Positions 7,411 to 14,887 of a stretch of 17,568 nt of DNA are shown one piece after another. The notes below the pieces were generated by a model. The model saw only the letters and a program-made list of their open reading frames with translations, did no database searches and was not told the DNA's origin. The position numbers and the translations under genes are program-made. How positions within the stretch are numbered: position 1 is the stretch's first letter; every line of letters begins with the position of its first letter. Location: positions 1 through 17,568 of the forward strand of contig JAURAE010000017.1 in NCBI GenBank assembly GCA_030829675.1, written 5' to 3'. Origin of the DNA: Schleiferiaceae bacterium. Lineage in GTDB: Bacteria > Bacteroidota > Bacteroidia > Flavobacteriales > Schleiferiaceae.

Positions 7411-8274
7411 TTATTTGTTTTCAGGATTCATATGCCAAACCGTACGTTGTGGAAACGGAATGGTAATGCCAGATTCACGGAATCTGCGGTCAATTTCAAA
7501 TCTAATTTCACTCTTGATTTTCTCCACGAAAAACAGGTTTCGCGTGTAGAAGTAGAGCTCGAATACCAAGGCGCTATCGCCAAAATCTTTCAGGATTACT
7601 TGTGGATCATGCATAGGGTCAGATTCCGGATGATCTGCAGCGATTTGCTGGAGGATCTCCTTCACCTTAGCGGTATCCGTGCCATATGCCACACCGACTC
7701 GTACCGAAAATCGGGTAGTATCCTCGCTATGTGTGAGGTTGACTACGGTCTCGTTGGTCATCTTGTGGTTAGGCATAATGATCAAAATATCATCTCGTGT
7801 GCGCACCGCTGTGGTACGCAAGCCAACAGATTCAACCTTGCCTATTTGCTCGCCCATTTGAATGATGTCGCCCACGCTCAAGGTGCGCTCCATCAGAATG
7901 ATCACTCCGGAAGAGAGGTCTTTGAAGGCATCTTGCAAACCGAGACCTAAACCAACGAATAGGGCAGTAGAGGCTGCGAGGATGGCGGTCACCTTCACCC
8001 CAATGGTTTCCAATGCAATGACAAAGGCCACCGTATAGATGAGGTACTTCGAAATTTGCACAATGGTATAGCGACGTCCTTCCTCAATGGCGCTAGTGCC
8101 AAGTGAAGTGCTGAGGGTACGGCTCAACGTCCAAATAGAGAATCGAGCGACCAACAATATGGCAAATACTTGGAGCACCCCTTTCACGCTCAAGCGGAAG
8201 TTGTTGCTCTGCCAGAGCTCCATGCTCAGGAAGTCCCCAAGCTGAGCGCCAAAATCATTTAATGTCTCAACCAT
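7411..8274 (-). CDS. MscS-family small-conductance mechanosensitive channel
   Basis: 287 residues with three membrane helices (about 30-50, 70-90 and 95-118). The third holds the Ala/Gly-rich pore stretch 'LAASTALFVGLGLGLQDAFKD', followed by the MscS beta domain ('VGDIIQMGEQIGKVESVGLRTT', 'DDILIIMPNHK' at 161-171) and an alpha/beta C-terminal domain. Such channels open under membrane tension and release solutes during hypo-osmotic shock. The size matches E. coli MscS (286 residues). The gene starts 16 bases inside the ABC permease gene and ends 3 bases before the response regulator, so translational coupling is likely. Conduction and ion preference cannot be judged from sequence. Confidence 0.93.
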   Translation of the reverse strand: MVETLNDFGAQLGDFLSMELWQSNNFRLSVKGVLQVFAILLVARFSIWTLSRTLSTSLGTSAIEEGRRYTIVQISKYLIYTVAFVIALETIGVKVTAILAASTALFVGLGLGLQDAFKDLSSGVIILMERTLSVGDIIQMGEQIGKVESVGLRTTAVRTRDDILIIMPNHKMTNETVVNLTHSEDTTRFSVRVGVAYGTDTAKVKEILQQIAADHPESDPMHDPQVILKDFGDSALVFELYFYTRNLFFVEKIKSEIRFEIDRRFRESGITIPFPQRTVWHMNPENK

Positions 8275-9569
8275 TTATACAATTCTTTCCAGGTTACTTT
8301 TTTGCCATACATGAGGATACCTACACGGTAAATCTTCCCTGCTAGGGCTACCATGGCAAAGAACGTGCCTATTAAGATAGCACCGCTCACAAACACTTGC
8401 CAAATAGGAATGCCAAAAGGCAAACGAATCATCATTGAAATAGGGGCCGTGAACGGAATCATGCTCATCCAGAAGGCCAGCGGCCCATTGGGATCCTGAA
8501 TGACATTGGCTGCCGTTACTAGGGCAATGAGCATAGGCACAGTCACGGGCATCATGAACTGTTGGCTATCCGCTTCTTGATCTATGGCGGACCCTAAGGC
8601 CGCAAACATGGCACTATAGAGGAAGTATCCGGCAAAGAAGTAAAAGACAAAGCCTCCGATAATCAACGGGAAATTGATGGCACGCAACTGGTCGAAAATC
8701 TCAAACCCTTGGATAGAGGCCGCCTCAGCGCCCCCAGGTCCCGCAGCGGCTTGTTCCGCCAACATTTCAGGGAATACTAGCGTGGTTATGGCCAAATAAA
8801 TACCACCACTAAGGACGACCCAAATGACGAATTGGACCACACCCACAGCACCAATGCCTAGAATCTTTCCCATCATCAATTGGAATGGGCGAACGCTGGA
8901 AATAATCACCTCCACAATGCGGCTGCTCTTCTCTTCGATGACCCCACGCATGACCATGACGGAGTAGAAGAAGATGAAGAAATAGATGAACATGCCGGCA
9001 ATATATCCGAGACCCATTTTCAGCCCGGTGGCGCTCTGCTGCTCTTCTTCGCCTTCCTCACCGACGGTAAAGCTCTGGATGTTGACCTGTGTAACACTCT
9101 GCGCCACGACTTCCGGATCTACACCATTGCGCAGGAGTTTCTGCTTGTTTAATCGGTCCTCCAAAATCCCATCAAGGAACTGCACCATATTGATACTCGG
9201 GTCCTCCTTACCGAAAAGCAGGATGTTGTTTTTGATGAAATCCGGGTCCCAATTCTCTCCCGTAGGAATGTACAACAGCGCATCATACGCGGATTCCGCA
9301 AAGAATTCCTTCGCCGTTGCCAAATCATTCTCCCTTGGATCCAAATATTCCAGTTGGTACTCGCCGCGACCTTCTTCCGGAATGATCAGCGCCGCCTCGT
9401 CCAACACAATGATGTTCTTGTCATCCTCAGGCATAGAGGCCAAAATCCCTGGCACGATCAACAGGGCAGCAAAGACCAAAGGCCCTAGAATCGTCACTAG
9501 GACGAAGGTCTTCTTGCGAACGCGCGATAGAAACTCACGCTGAATAATAAGTAGGATAGGGTTATTCAT
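8259..9569 (-). CDS. ABC-2 type transporter permease, NatB-like
   Basis: 436 residues. A first membrane helix at about 22-45 follows the 'REFLSRVRKKTFVLVTI' motif found at the start of NatB-type permeases. A large extracytoplasmic region of roughly 130 residues follows, then five or so helices from about residue 185 ('GYIAGMFIYFFIFFYSVMVMRGV') with the conserved 'EEKSSRIVEVIISS' cytoplasmic coupling segment. It forms the membrane part of an exporter with the ATPase encoded immediately upstream; known NatAB exports Na+, but relatives have other or unknown substrates. The ATG at 9569 is preferred to one at 9701 because the 44-residue extension is read through the ATPase gene in another frame and has no family likeness. 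It overlaps the ATPase gene by 8 bases and mscS by 16. Confidence 0.9.
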   Translation of the reverse strand: MNNPILLIIQREFLSRVRKKTFVLVTILGPLVFAALLIVPGILASMPEDDKNIIVLDEAALIIPEEGRGEYQLEYLDPRENDLATAKEFFAESAYDALLYIPTGENWDPDFIKNNILLFGKEDPSINMVQFLDGILEDRLNKQKLLRNGVDPEVVAQSVTQVNIQSFTVGEEGEEEQQSATGLKMGLGYIAGMFIYFFIFFYSVMVMRGVIEEKSSRIVEVIISSVRPFQLMMGKILGIGAVGVVQFVIWVVLSGGIYLAITTLVFPEMLAEQAAAGPGGAEAASIQGFEIFDQLRAINFPLIIGGFVFYFFAGYFLYSAMFAALGSAIDQEADSQQFMMPVTVPMLIALVTAANVIQDPNGPLAFWMSMIPFTAPISMMIRLPFGIPIWQVFVSGAILIGTFFAMVALAGKIYRVGILMYGKKVTWKELYKWLRH

Positions 9570-10470
9570 GTGGGACCAATTTTGCGCCGTTCTCGACAAT
9601 CTCAATAAAAATATCTTGCACACTTGGCAACACCTCTTCAAAGGCCACCAAGGTTCCCTTCGCAGCCAGCTCGCTGACCACCGTCCCAGGGTAATGCTCA
9701 AACTTCACCGTGTAGCTGTGGCCGGTATGATGCTTGCTCTCTTGTAGTAGCGTGCCATCACCCCAATGCTCAACAGCCTCCTTCACCACAAAGGAATACG
9801 TGCCGTTTTGGTAACGCTTACGGATGTCCAATAGCGGACCTTCCACCATGACCTGACCGTTATTGATCAGCCCTATGTGGTCACAAATCTCCTCCACGCT
9901 TTCCATACGGTGGGTAGAGAAAATTACGGTCGCTCCTTCCTTACTCAAACGCAGGATTTCACGCTTAATCAAATTTGTATTGATGGGATCGAATCCGGTG
10001 AAGGGCTCGTCAAAAATCAACAACTCAGGCTCGTGTAATACGGTTGTCACAAACTGAACCTTCTGCGCCATACCCTTGCTGAGGTCCTCGACTTTCTTTT
10101 CCCAGAAATCAGCCATCTCCAATCGCTCGAACCATTTTTTAGCCCTGAGCTTAGCCTCAGCAGTACTCAGACCTTTTAATCGGGCCAAATACAACACCTG
10201 CTCGCCGACCTTCATCTTCTTATACAATCCGCGCTCCTCCGGTAAATACCCAATGCGCGCAATATCTTTAGGTTGCAATGCGCGATCACCAAAATGCACC
10301 TGGCCTTCGTCCGGCGCAGTGATTTGGTTCATGATGCGAATGAATGACGTTTTCCCCGCACCATTGGGTCCTAGCAACCCGTACACACTCCCTTTTGGAA
10401 TGCTAAGGTTGATGGCGTCCAATGCAAGCTTTTGGCTGTAGCGCTTGGTAACGTTAGTGGCTTTAATCAT
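9562..10470 (-). CDS. ABC transporter ATP-binding protein, NatA-like
   Basis: 302 residues with a full nucleotide-binding domain: Walker A GPNGAGKTS (34-42), Q-loop region 'IGYLPEERGLYKKM' (73-86), ABC signature LSKGMAQ (130-136), Walker B LLIFDEP (150-156), D-loop 'GFDP' and the switch His187 in STHRME. After about residue 215 comes a C-terminal extension of the DUF4162 type, common in ATPases paired with ABC-2 exporters. It powers the NatB-like permease whose gene overlaps its 3' end by 8 bases. It is the first gene of a four-gene overlapping run and starts shortly after the dnaJ terminator. No exact TAnnTTTG box precedes it; the best candidate (TTTCTTTG at 10476-10483) has one mismatch, so read-through from dnaJ is possible. 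Confidence 0.93.
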   Translation of the reverse strand: MIKATNVTKRYSQKLALDAINLSIPKGSVYGLLGPNGAGKTSFIRIMNQITAPDEGQVHFGDRALQPKDIARIGYLPEERGLYKKMKVGEQVLYLARLKGLSTAEAKLRAKKWFERLEMADFWEKKVEDLSKGMAQKVQFVTTVLHEPELLIFDEPFTGFDPINTNLIKREILRLSKEGATVIFSTHRMESVEEICDHIGLINNGQVMVEGPLLDIRKRYQNGTYSFVVKEAVEHWGDGTLLQESKHHTGHSYTVKFEHYPGTVVSELAAKGTLVAFEEVLPSVQDIFIEIVENGAKLVPHE

Positions 10471-10476
10471 AATCTC

Positions 10477-10504
10477 AAAGAAAAACTCCCGCCAACGGCA
10501 GGAG
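10477..10504 (-). terminator. Intrinsic terminator downstream of dnaJ
   Basis: On the minus strand an 8-bp stem CTCCTGCC/GGCGGGAG (10504-10497 with 10493-10486, one G-U pair) closes a three-base loop and is followed by TTTTTCTTT. It lies 16 bases after the dnaJ stop and just before natA, so it should separate grpE-dnaJ from the ABC operon at least partly. Confidence 0.85.
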
Positions 10505-10520
10505 CTATAAGGTATAAAAG

Positions 10521-11645
10521 TTAGCTGAACATCTCTTTGACGCGGTCAAAGAATCCCTTGTCCGATTTTCCAGGATTCGGTTCAAAGTTCTTCGCGCCTT
10601 TCAACTTCTCAATGGCTTTCTTCTCGTCAGCGCTCAACGATTTGGGCACCCATACGTTCACATGGATTAATTGGTCTCCCTTACCATAGCCCTGCACATT
10701 CGGCAAGCCCTTGTTTTTCAATCTTAAAATCTTTCCTGGCTGCGTACCTGCATCAATACTGATTTTCACTGCTCCACTCACTGTTGGAATCTCCACCTCG
10801 CAGCCCAAGGCCGCGTCCGGAAAGCTCAAATTCAACTCGTAATGCAAGTTCTCACCATCACGCGTCAAAGACTCGTGCTCAATTTCTTCGACTAGGACAA
10901 TCAAATCCCCCGGCACACCGCCAAGTACTTCATTTCCTTTGCCGCCTACGCGTAATTGCATACCGTCTTGCACACCAGCTGGAATCTTCACGCTCACCAC
11001 CTCTTCTTGGCGATCCAAACCGTCCGATCCCACACCCGAAGGTTTCTGATCCACGACCTTTCCGCTTCCACTACAGCTCGAACAAGTGGCCGCAGTGCGC
11101 ATCTGGCCAAGTATAGTGTTGGTTACCTGCTGCACTTGGCCCGCACCATTACAGGTGCTACACGTCTTGAACGTTACGCCATCTGCAATCTTTGCGCGAC
11201 GAATTTTGATCTTTTTCTCAACGCCATTGGCTACTTCTTCCAGTGTCAACTTCACCTTGATGCGCAAGTTTGATCCCTTGGCTTGACGCGCTCGGCCGCC
11301 GCCTCCACCAAAACCGCCAAACCCACCGAAGCCGCCTCCACCGCCGCCGCCGAAAATATCCCCGAACATGTCGAAAATATCATTCATGTTGCCGTGGAAA
11401 CCGCCCCCGCCGGCACCTGTCCCGAAGGCTTGGTGACCGAACTGGTCGTACTTGCGACGCTTTTCTTCATTGCCCAGTACGTCATAGGCCTCAGCGGCCT
11501 CCTTGAACTTGTCCTCGGCATCTTTATCGTCAGGGTTCCTATCCGGATGGTATTTCAGCGCCACCTTGCGGTACGCCTTCTTGATTTCATCCTGACTTGA
11601 ACTCTTGCTTACGCCCAGTACGTCGTAATAATCTCTTTTTGACAT
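10521..11645 (-). CDS. dnaJ: Chaperone DnaJ (Hsp40), reduced zinc-finger form
   Basis: 374 residues. Residues 1-70 are a J domain with HPD at 33-35, which stimulates DnaK ATPase. Residues 75-118 are a Gly/Phe-rich linker. The zinc region (about 145-212) holds only two CxxCxGxG motifs, CSTCNGAG (162-169) and CSSCSGSG (188-195), where classical DnaJ has four. The segments that would hold motifs 1 and 4 are present but without cysteine ('KIKIRRAKIADGVTF', 'KPSGVGSDGLDRQ'). By position the survivors are motifs 2 and 3, which form zinc centre II; centre I would be missing. The C-terminal beta domains (from about 215) are complete. It follows grpE after one base and is closed by a terminator at 10477-10504, so the pair forms the DnaK co-chaperone operon; dnaK is not in the window. 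Confidence 0.96.
   Translation of the reverse strand: MSKRDYYDVLGVSKSSSQDEIKKAYRKVALKYHPDRNPDDKDAEDKFKEAAEAYDVLGNEEKRRKYDQFGHQAFGTGAGGGGFHGNMNDIFDMFGDIFGGGGGGGFGGFGGFGGGGGRARQAKGSNLRIKVKLTLEEVANGVEKKIKIRRAKIADGVTFKTCSTCNGAGQVQQVTNTILGQMRTAATCSSCSGSGKVVDQKPSGVGSDGLDRQEEVVSVKIPAGVQDGMQLRVGGKGNEVLGGVPGDLIVLVEEIEHESLTRDGENLHYELNLSFPDAALGCEVEIPTVSGAVKISIDAGTQPGKILRLKNKGLPNVQGYGKGDQLIHVNVWVPKSLSADEKKAIEKLKGAKNFEPNPGKSDKGFFDRVKEMFS
11296..11352 (-). repeat. Imperfect 9-base repeats encoding the DnaJ Gly/Phe linker
   Basis: A run of near-identical 9-base units on the plus strand (of the form ccaaaaccg, ccaaaccca, ccgaagccg) and ccgcc repeats encodes the GGF/GFG repeats of the DnaJ linker (residues about 99-117). 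Copy number of such units could change by slippage without shifting the frame. Confidence 0.6.
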
Positions 11646-11646
11646 C

Positions 11647-12213
11647 TTATGCTTCTTTACCCACTACCACTTTAGCGTAGCGGATCACTTTTTCTCCGAT
11701 CAAATAGCCTTTCTCCAATTCGTCGATGACTTTACCCGCCATCTCTGGTGTAGGAGCAGGAATCTGAGTAATGGCCTCCATGGTTTCCACATCAAATGCT
11801 TGACCCACAGTGCTCTCCATTTCCTTCAGTCCTTTGCCTTTCAAGGTCTCTTTCAACTTGTGCGAAATAAGCTTCATTCCCTCCAACACCGGCGCATTGG
11901 CTTCCGTCTCCTCGATGTTCTTCAAGGCTCTGTCAAAATCGTCCAATACCGGCAATAAAACTGCTAATGTGTCCTTGTTGGCACTTTCCATCAACTCCAA
12001 ACGCTCCTTAGCGGTACGGCGACGGAAGTTCTCGAACTCAGCATATAAGCGAAGATTCTGGTCTTTCAAATCCTTCACCTCATCCTCGAGTTTTGCCACA
12101 GGGTCCACTTCAGTCTCCTGATTTTCAGTGTTTTCCTCTTGATTTGGGTCCAATTCCTGTTGCACTTCCTCCTCGTGCAAGCCTTCTTCGTTCACTTGAT
12201 CTTTATCGCTCAT
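11647..12213 (-). CDS. grpE: Nucleotide exchange factor GrpE
   Basis: 188 residues. The first 37 or so are acidic and probably disordered. A long coiled-coil follows (about 38-80: 'VAKLEDEVKDLKDQNLRLYAEFENFRRR') with the GrpE hallmark FENFRRRT at 60-67, then the four-helix dimer region ('LLPVLDDFDRAL') and a C-terminal beta domain with the conserved 'GYLIGEKVIRYAKVVV'. GrpE releases ADP from DnaK and so resets the chaperone cycle run with DnaJ. Its stop is one base from the dnaJ start. Upstream (12214-12357) lies a leader region with an inverted repeat but no exact TAnnTTTG box, which suggests a regulated or alternative promoter. Confidence 0.96.
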   Translation of the reverse strand: MSDKDQVNEEGLHEEEVQQELDPNQEENTENQETEVDPVAKLEDEVKDLKDQNLRLYAEFENFRRRTAKERLELMESANKDTLAVLLPVLDDFDRALKNIEETEANAPVLEGMKLISHKLKETLKGKGLKEMESTVGQAFDVETMEAITQIPAPTPEMAGKVIDELEKGYLIGEKVIRYAKVVVGKEA

Positions 12214-12247
12214 TAGGGTTGGGTTTTACTTTTATCTGCTCTACCTA

Positions 12248-12260
12248 AGGCAAAATGCCT
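12248..12260 (-). repeat. Small inverted repeat in the grpE leader
   Basis: AGGCA-AAA-TGCCT is a perfect 5-bp inverted repeat with a three-base loop, 35 bases before the grpE ATG. It would form a short hairpin in the leader RNA. It has no U-tract and may be chance. Confidence 0.35.
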
Positions 12261-12274
12261 ACCAATTCCTTTGT

Positions 12275-12293
12275 CGCTGACACCTTGTCAGCG
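12275..12293 (-). promoter_or_regulatory. Perfect inverted repeat upstream of grpE-dnaJ (candidate operator or RNA hairpin)
   Basis: CGCTGACA-CCT-TGTCAGCG is a perfect 8-bp inverted repeat with a three-base spacer, centred about 71 bases upstream of the grpE ATG. No T-tract follows on either strand, so it is not an intrinsic terminator. It does not match the CIRCE element (TTAGCACTC-N9-GAGTGCTAA). A repressor site or a thermosensitive leader hairpin are both possible; nothing in the sequence decides between them. Confidence 0.55.
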
Positions 12294-12307
12294 GCCACCT
12301 CCGCCCA

Positions 12308-12332
12308 TAAAAAAAGTCCCACCACGGGGACT
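12308..12332 (-). terminator. Intrinsic terminator downstream of the thioredoxin gene
   Basis: On the minus strand, AGTCCC (12332-12327) pairs with GGGACT (12320-12315) over a six-base loop and runs into seven Ts. It lies 25 bases after the stop at 12358 and should end the uvrD-DUF4290-murA-tlpA transcript before the grpE leader. Confidence 0.88.
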
Positions 12333-12357
12333 CTTCACTCGGACTTCAAAAGCCCAA

Positions 12358-12927
12358 TTATTTCTTCAATACCTCAAGGGTGTTTCTCAACGCTTGACCG
12401 CGCAAGTTCTTCTTAATGATATTCCCTTCGCCGTCAATCAAATACGTCGCAGGAATACTGTTCACTCCGTAGGTTTGCGCCGCTGCATTTCTCCAGTATT
12501 GCAAATCACTTACATGGTTCTCCCAAACCAAACCGTCTTGTTTGATACCGGCTTCCCATGCCGTCTTATTTTGGTCTAAACTCACGGAAAACACCTCAAA
12601 GCCATCGCCGTTCTTGAAGCGAACATCCTTGTACTCATTGTAAGTCTTCACCACATTCGGGTTCTCCATTCTACACGGACGACACCAAGAAGCCCAAAAA
12701 TCGATCAACACGACCTTGCCTCTCAAATCAGATAACTTCCGCACATTCCCTTGCGGGTCTCTCATCGCAATCTCTGGAGCCTGATCCCCAATGCCCAGAG
12801 CCGCCATTTGCTCTTCCGCAACTTCCAACTCTGCATGACTTACTTCAAAATCTCTCTGAGCGGACAGCAATACCGCTACCACTCCGGCAACGGCACTCAT
12901 CATCATTATACTTTTCTGTAATCTCAT
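12358..12927 (-). CDS. TlpA/ResA-like thiol-disulfide oxidoreductase, membrane anchored
   Basis: 189 residues. A basic start and hydrophobic stretch (about 5-23, MMMSAVAGVVAVLLSA) form a signal peptide or N-terminal anchor, so the rest should face the periplasm. The thioredoxin fold starts near residue 45 ('GDQAPEIAMRDPQG'), has the active site WCRPC at 81-85, and the cis-proline Pro159 in 'GVNSIPATYLID'. TlpA/ResA proteins reduce disulfides of exported proteins, often during cytochrome c maturation; the real partner here is unknown. The 'GIGDQAPE' start of the domain fits AhpC/TSA-redoxin types. It follows murA by 12 bases and is followed by a terminator, so it is the last gene of that operon. 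Confidence 0.9.
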   Translation of the reverse strand: MRLQKSIMMMSAVAGVVAVLLSAQRDFEVSHAELEVAEEQMAALGIGDQAPEIAMRDPQGNVRKLSDLRGKVVLIDFWASWCRPCRMENPNVVKTYNEYKDVRFKNGDGFEVFSVSLDQNKTAWEAGIKQDGLVWENHVSDLQYWRNAAAQTYGVNSIPATYLIDGEGNIIKKNLRGQALRNTLEVLKK

Positions 12928-12939
12928 CTTATATGTATT

Positions 12940-14244
12940 TTATAATCTCACAATATCGGCACCCAAAGCTTGGAGCCTTCCGTCAATATTTTCATACCCA
13001 CGGTCGATTTGGTTAATATTATGAATGGTGGAAGTACCTTCCGCACTCAGTGCAGCAATTAACAAACTCACCCCAGCCCTAATATCAGGACTGGTCATTG
13101 TCGTGGCTCTCAAAGGCGCCTGCTTGTCTAGCCCGATAACCGTCGCGCGGTGCGGATCGCACAAAATGATCTGTGCCCCCATATCGATCAACTTATCGGT
13201 AAAGAACAACCTGCTCTCGAACATTTTCTGATGGATCAGCACCGATCCGCGCGCCTGCGTCGCCGTCACCAAAATGATGCTCAATAAATCTGGCGTAAAA
13301 CCAGGCCAAGGCGCATCCGCGATAGTCATGATAGATCCATCGATGAAGCTCTCAATCTCATAATGGTCGTGCGCTGGTACTCTTAAATCATCCCCAATAA
13401 GCTCCGTATGAACTCCCAATCGGCGGAAAACCGTCGGAATAATTCCCAAATCCGGGTAGCTCACATCCTTAATCGTGATATCAGATCCCGTCATCGCAGC
13501 CAATCCAATCCACGAACCGATCTCAATCATATCGGGCAAAATACGGTGGTCTGTACCACCCAGAGCATCTACACCTTCAATGTGGAGCATATTAGAACCG
13601 ATCCCGTCAATCTTGGCACCCATGCGCACCAACATTTTACAGAGCTGTTGCAAATAGGGCTCACAAGCCGCGTTATATATGGTGGTCTTGCCTTTGGCCA
13701 TTACCGCCGCCATCACCACGTTTGCTGTACCCGTCACCGATGCTTCATCGAGCAACATATAGGTTCCTTTCAACTCAGATGCGTCTACGCTGTAAAAGGA
13801 ATCCTTCGAATCATAGTTGAACTTGGCTCCTAATTTCTCAAAGCCCAAGAAGTGCGTATCTAATCTTCTGCGCCCAATTTTATCACCACCGGGTTTAGGA
13901 ATGTATGCCTTTCCAAATCTGGCCAAAAGCGGTCCAACAATCATAATGGACCCACGTAGCGAAGCGCCCTTGCTTTTGAATTCTTCAGAGTGCATGAAGT
14001 CTAAATCCACATGTTCTGCCTTGAACGTATAGTCGCCGTGACCGTTTTTCTTCACTTGAACACCTAAATCACCCAACAAATCAATGAGTTTGTTGACATC
14101 TACGATATCTGGAATATTAGTGATGCGGACTGCTTCAGACGTTAGTAAGACCGCACAAAGAATCTGTAAGGTTTCATTTTTAGCACCTTGAGGTGTAATG
14201 GTTCCGTTGAGCTTCTTGCCCCCGTTTATTTTGAATGTGCCCAT
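12940..14244 (-). CDS. murA: UDP-N-acetylglucosamine 1-carboxyvinyltransferase MurA (Asp-type active site)
   Basis: 434 residues. MurA transfers enolpyruvate from PEP to UDP-GlcNAc, the first committed step of peptidoglycan synthesis, in the cytosol. The sequence has the catalytic KN pair (Lys22-Asn23 in GAKNETL), the two-lobed inside-out barrel pattern, 'DEASVTGTANVVMAAV' and 'PDMIEIGSWIGLAA'. The mobile loop reads PKPGGDKIGRRRLDTH (116-131): Asp121 stands where E. coli MurA has Cys115, the residue that fosfomycin alkylates. Asp-type MurA enzymes are active and fosfomycin-insensitive, as in mycobacteria and chlamydiae, and I recall this loop as usual in Bacteroidota. It lies 3 bases after the DUF4290 gene and 12 before tlpA. 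Confidence 0.97.
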   Translation of the reverse strand: MGTFKINGGKKLNGTITPQGAKNETLQILCAVLLTSEAVRITNIPDIVDVNKLIDLLGDLGVQVKKNGHGDYTFKAEHVDLDFMHSEEFKSKGASLRGSIMIVGPLLARFGKAYIPKPGGDKIGRRRLDTHFLGFEKLGAKFNYDSKDSFYSVDASELKGTYMLLDEASVTGTANVVMAAVMAKGKTTIYNAACEPYLQQLCKMLVRMGAKIDGIGSNMLHIEGVDALGGTDHRILPDMIEIGSWIGLAAMTGSDITIKDVSYPDLGIIPTVFRRLGVHTELIGDDLRVPAHDHYEIESFIDGSIMTIADAPWPGFTPDLLSIILVTATQARGSVLIHQKMFESRLFFTDKLIDMGAQIILCDPHRATVIGLDKQAPLRATTMTSPDIRAGVSLLIAALSAEGTSTIHNINQIDRGYENIDGRLQALGADIVRL

Positions 14245-14247
14245 GTA

Positions 14248-14862
14248 TTAGAAGCGTCTTTTCTTTTTCTTGATGTTTTTCTTTTTGCCCAATGGATTGC
14301 GCTCAGCAGCACTTATGTTGAAGGACTTTGAATGTGGTAGTTCAATGCCGTCCACCTTTAGTCTTCCCTCTGCGATCTCCTGTAAATCTGCCAAAATGGT
14401 CTTATCATCTACTGTGTCCTTATTGAACTTCAGGTAGTTGCGCTTCATCGCATAGGCAATGCCATACACTAAAGCTTCCTTTTCCTCGCCATCTTCCATG
14501 CTTACCGCACGCTCCACCATCGTTTTTACAATGCTTCCGTAGTGACGGAATTTTCGAGATTTCACAGGGTAAGGCACTTCGTCGGGAAGGCCAACAAAAC
14601 TCTCGGCCGTAGGTATTGGGTAGGGACTTTCTACATCAAGTTCAAAATCTGACATGATGAAAAGGTGATCCCACAATTTGTGCGAATAATCCGGCGCATC
14701 GCGAATGGCGGGATTCAAATTCCCAATAACATCAATGATGCTTTGTGCCACTTTGTTGCGGTGTTCCCTATCCTCAATAGTTAGGCAATAGTCCACCATA
14801 CGTTGGACATTGCGGCCATATTCTGGGATCTTCAAAGTAGTCCGTTCTGTATTATATTCCAT
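14248..14862 (-). CDS. DUF4290 domain protein
   Basis: 204 residues, no signal peptide or membrane segment, mostly helical. The start 'EYNTERTTLKIPEYGRNVQRMVDYC' and the 'MKRNYLKFNKD' segment (about 138-148) match the DUF4290 family of Bacteroidota, which has no known function. The C-terminus is a lysine/arginine tail (GKKKNIKKKKRRF, about 192-204) that could bind nucleic acid or the membrane surface. The gene ends 3 bases before murA, a linkage I recall from other Bacteroidota; a role in cell-wall synthesis is guessed from that alone. It begins 25 bases after the uvrD stop with no exact promoter box, so it is probably cotranscribed with uvrD. Confidence 0.88.
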   Translation of the reverse strand: MEYNTERTTLKIPEYGRNVQRMVDYCLTIEDREHRNKVAQSIIDVIGNLNPAIRDAPDYSHKLWDHLFIMSDFELDVESPYPIPTAESFVGLPDEVPYPVKSRKFRHYGSIVKTMVERAVSMEDGEEKEALVYGIAYAMKRNYLKFNKDTVDDKTILADLQEIAEGRLKVDGIELPHSKSFNISAAERNPLGKKKNIKKKKRRF

Positions 14863-14887
14863 ACCCTCAAATAACTAATTTCTTGGC

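Noticed and set aside
7432..7950. A 172-codon open frame antisense to mscS
   Set aside because: mscS is a clear family member; the antisense translation has no recognisable domain, promoter or partner.
8986..9543. A 185-codon open frame antisense to the ABC permease
   Set aside because: Low-complexity Ser-rich translation typical of a shadow frame opposite a membrane protein gene.
9570..9701. A 44-residue N-terminal extension of the ABC permease
   Set aside because: It is read through the ATPase gene in another frame; the family motif begins at the ATG at 9569.
10476..10483. TTTCTTTG as a promoter -7 box for the natA operon
   Set aside because: One mismatch to TAnnTTTG, no TTG at suitable spacing, and the bases are explained by the T-tract of the dnaJ terminator.
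12275..12293. Inverted repeat considered as a CIRCE element or a terminator
   Set aside because: Sequence and spacer differ from CIRCE, and no T-tract follows on either strand; kept only as an unassigned element.
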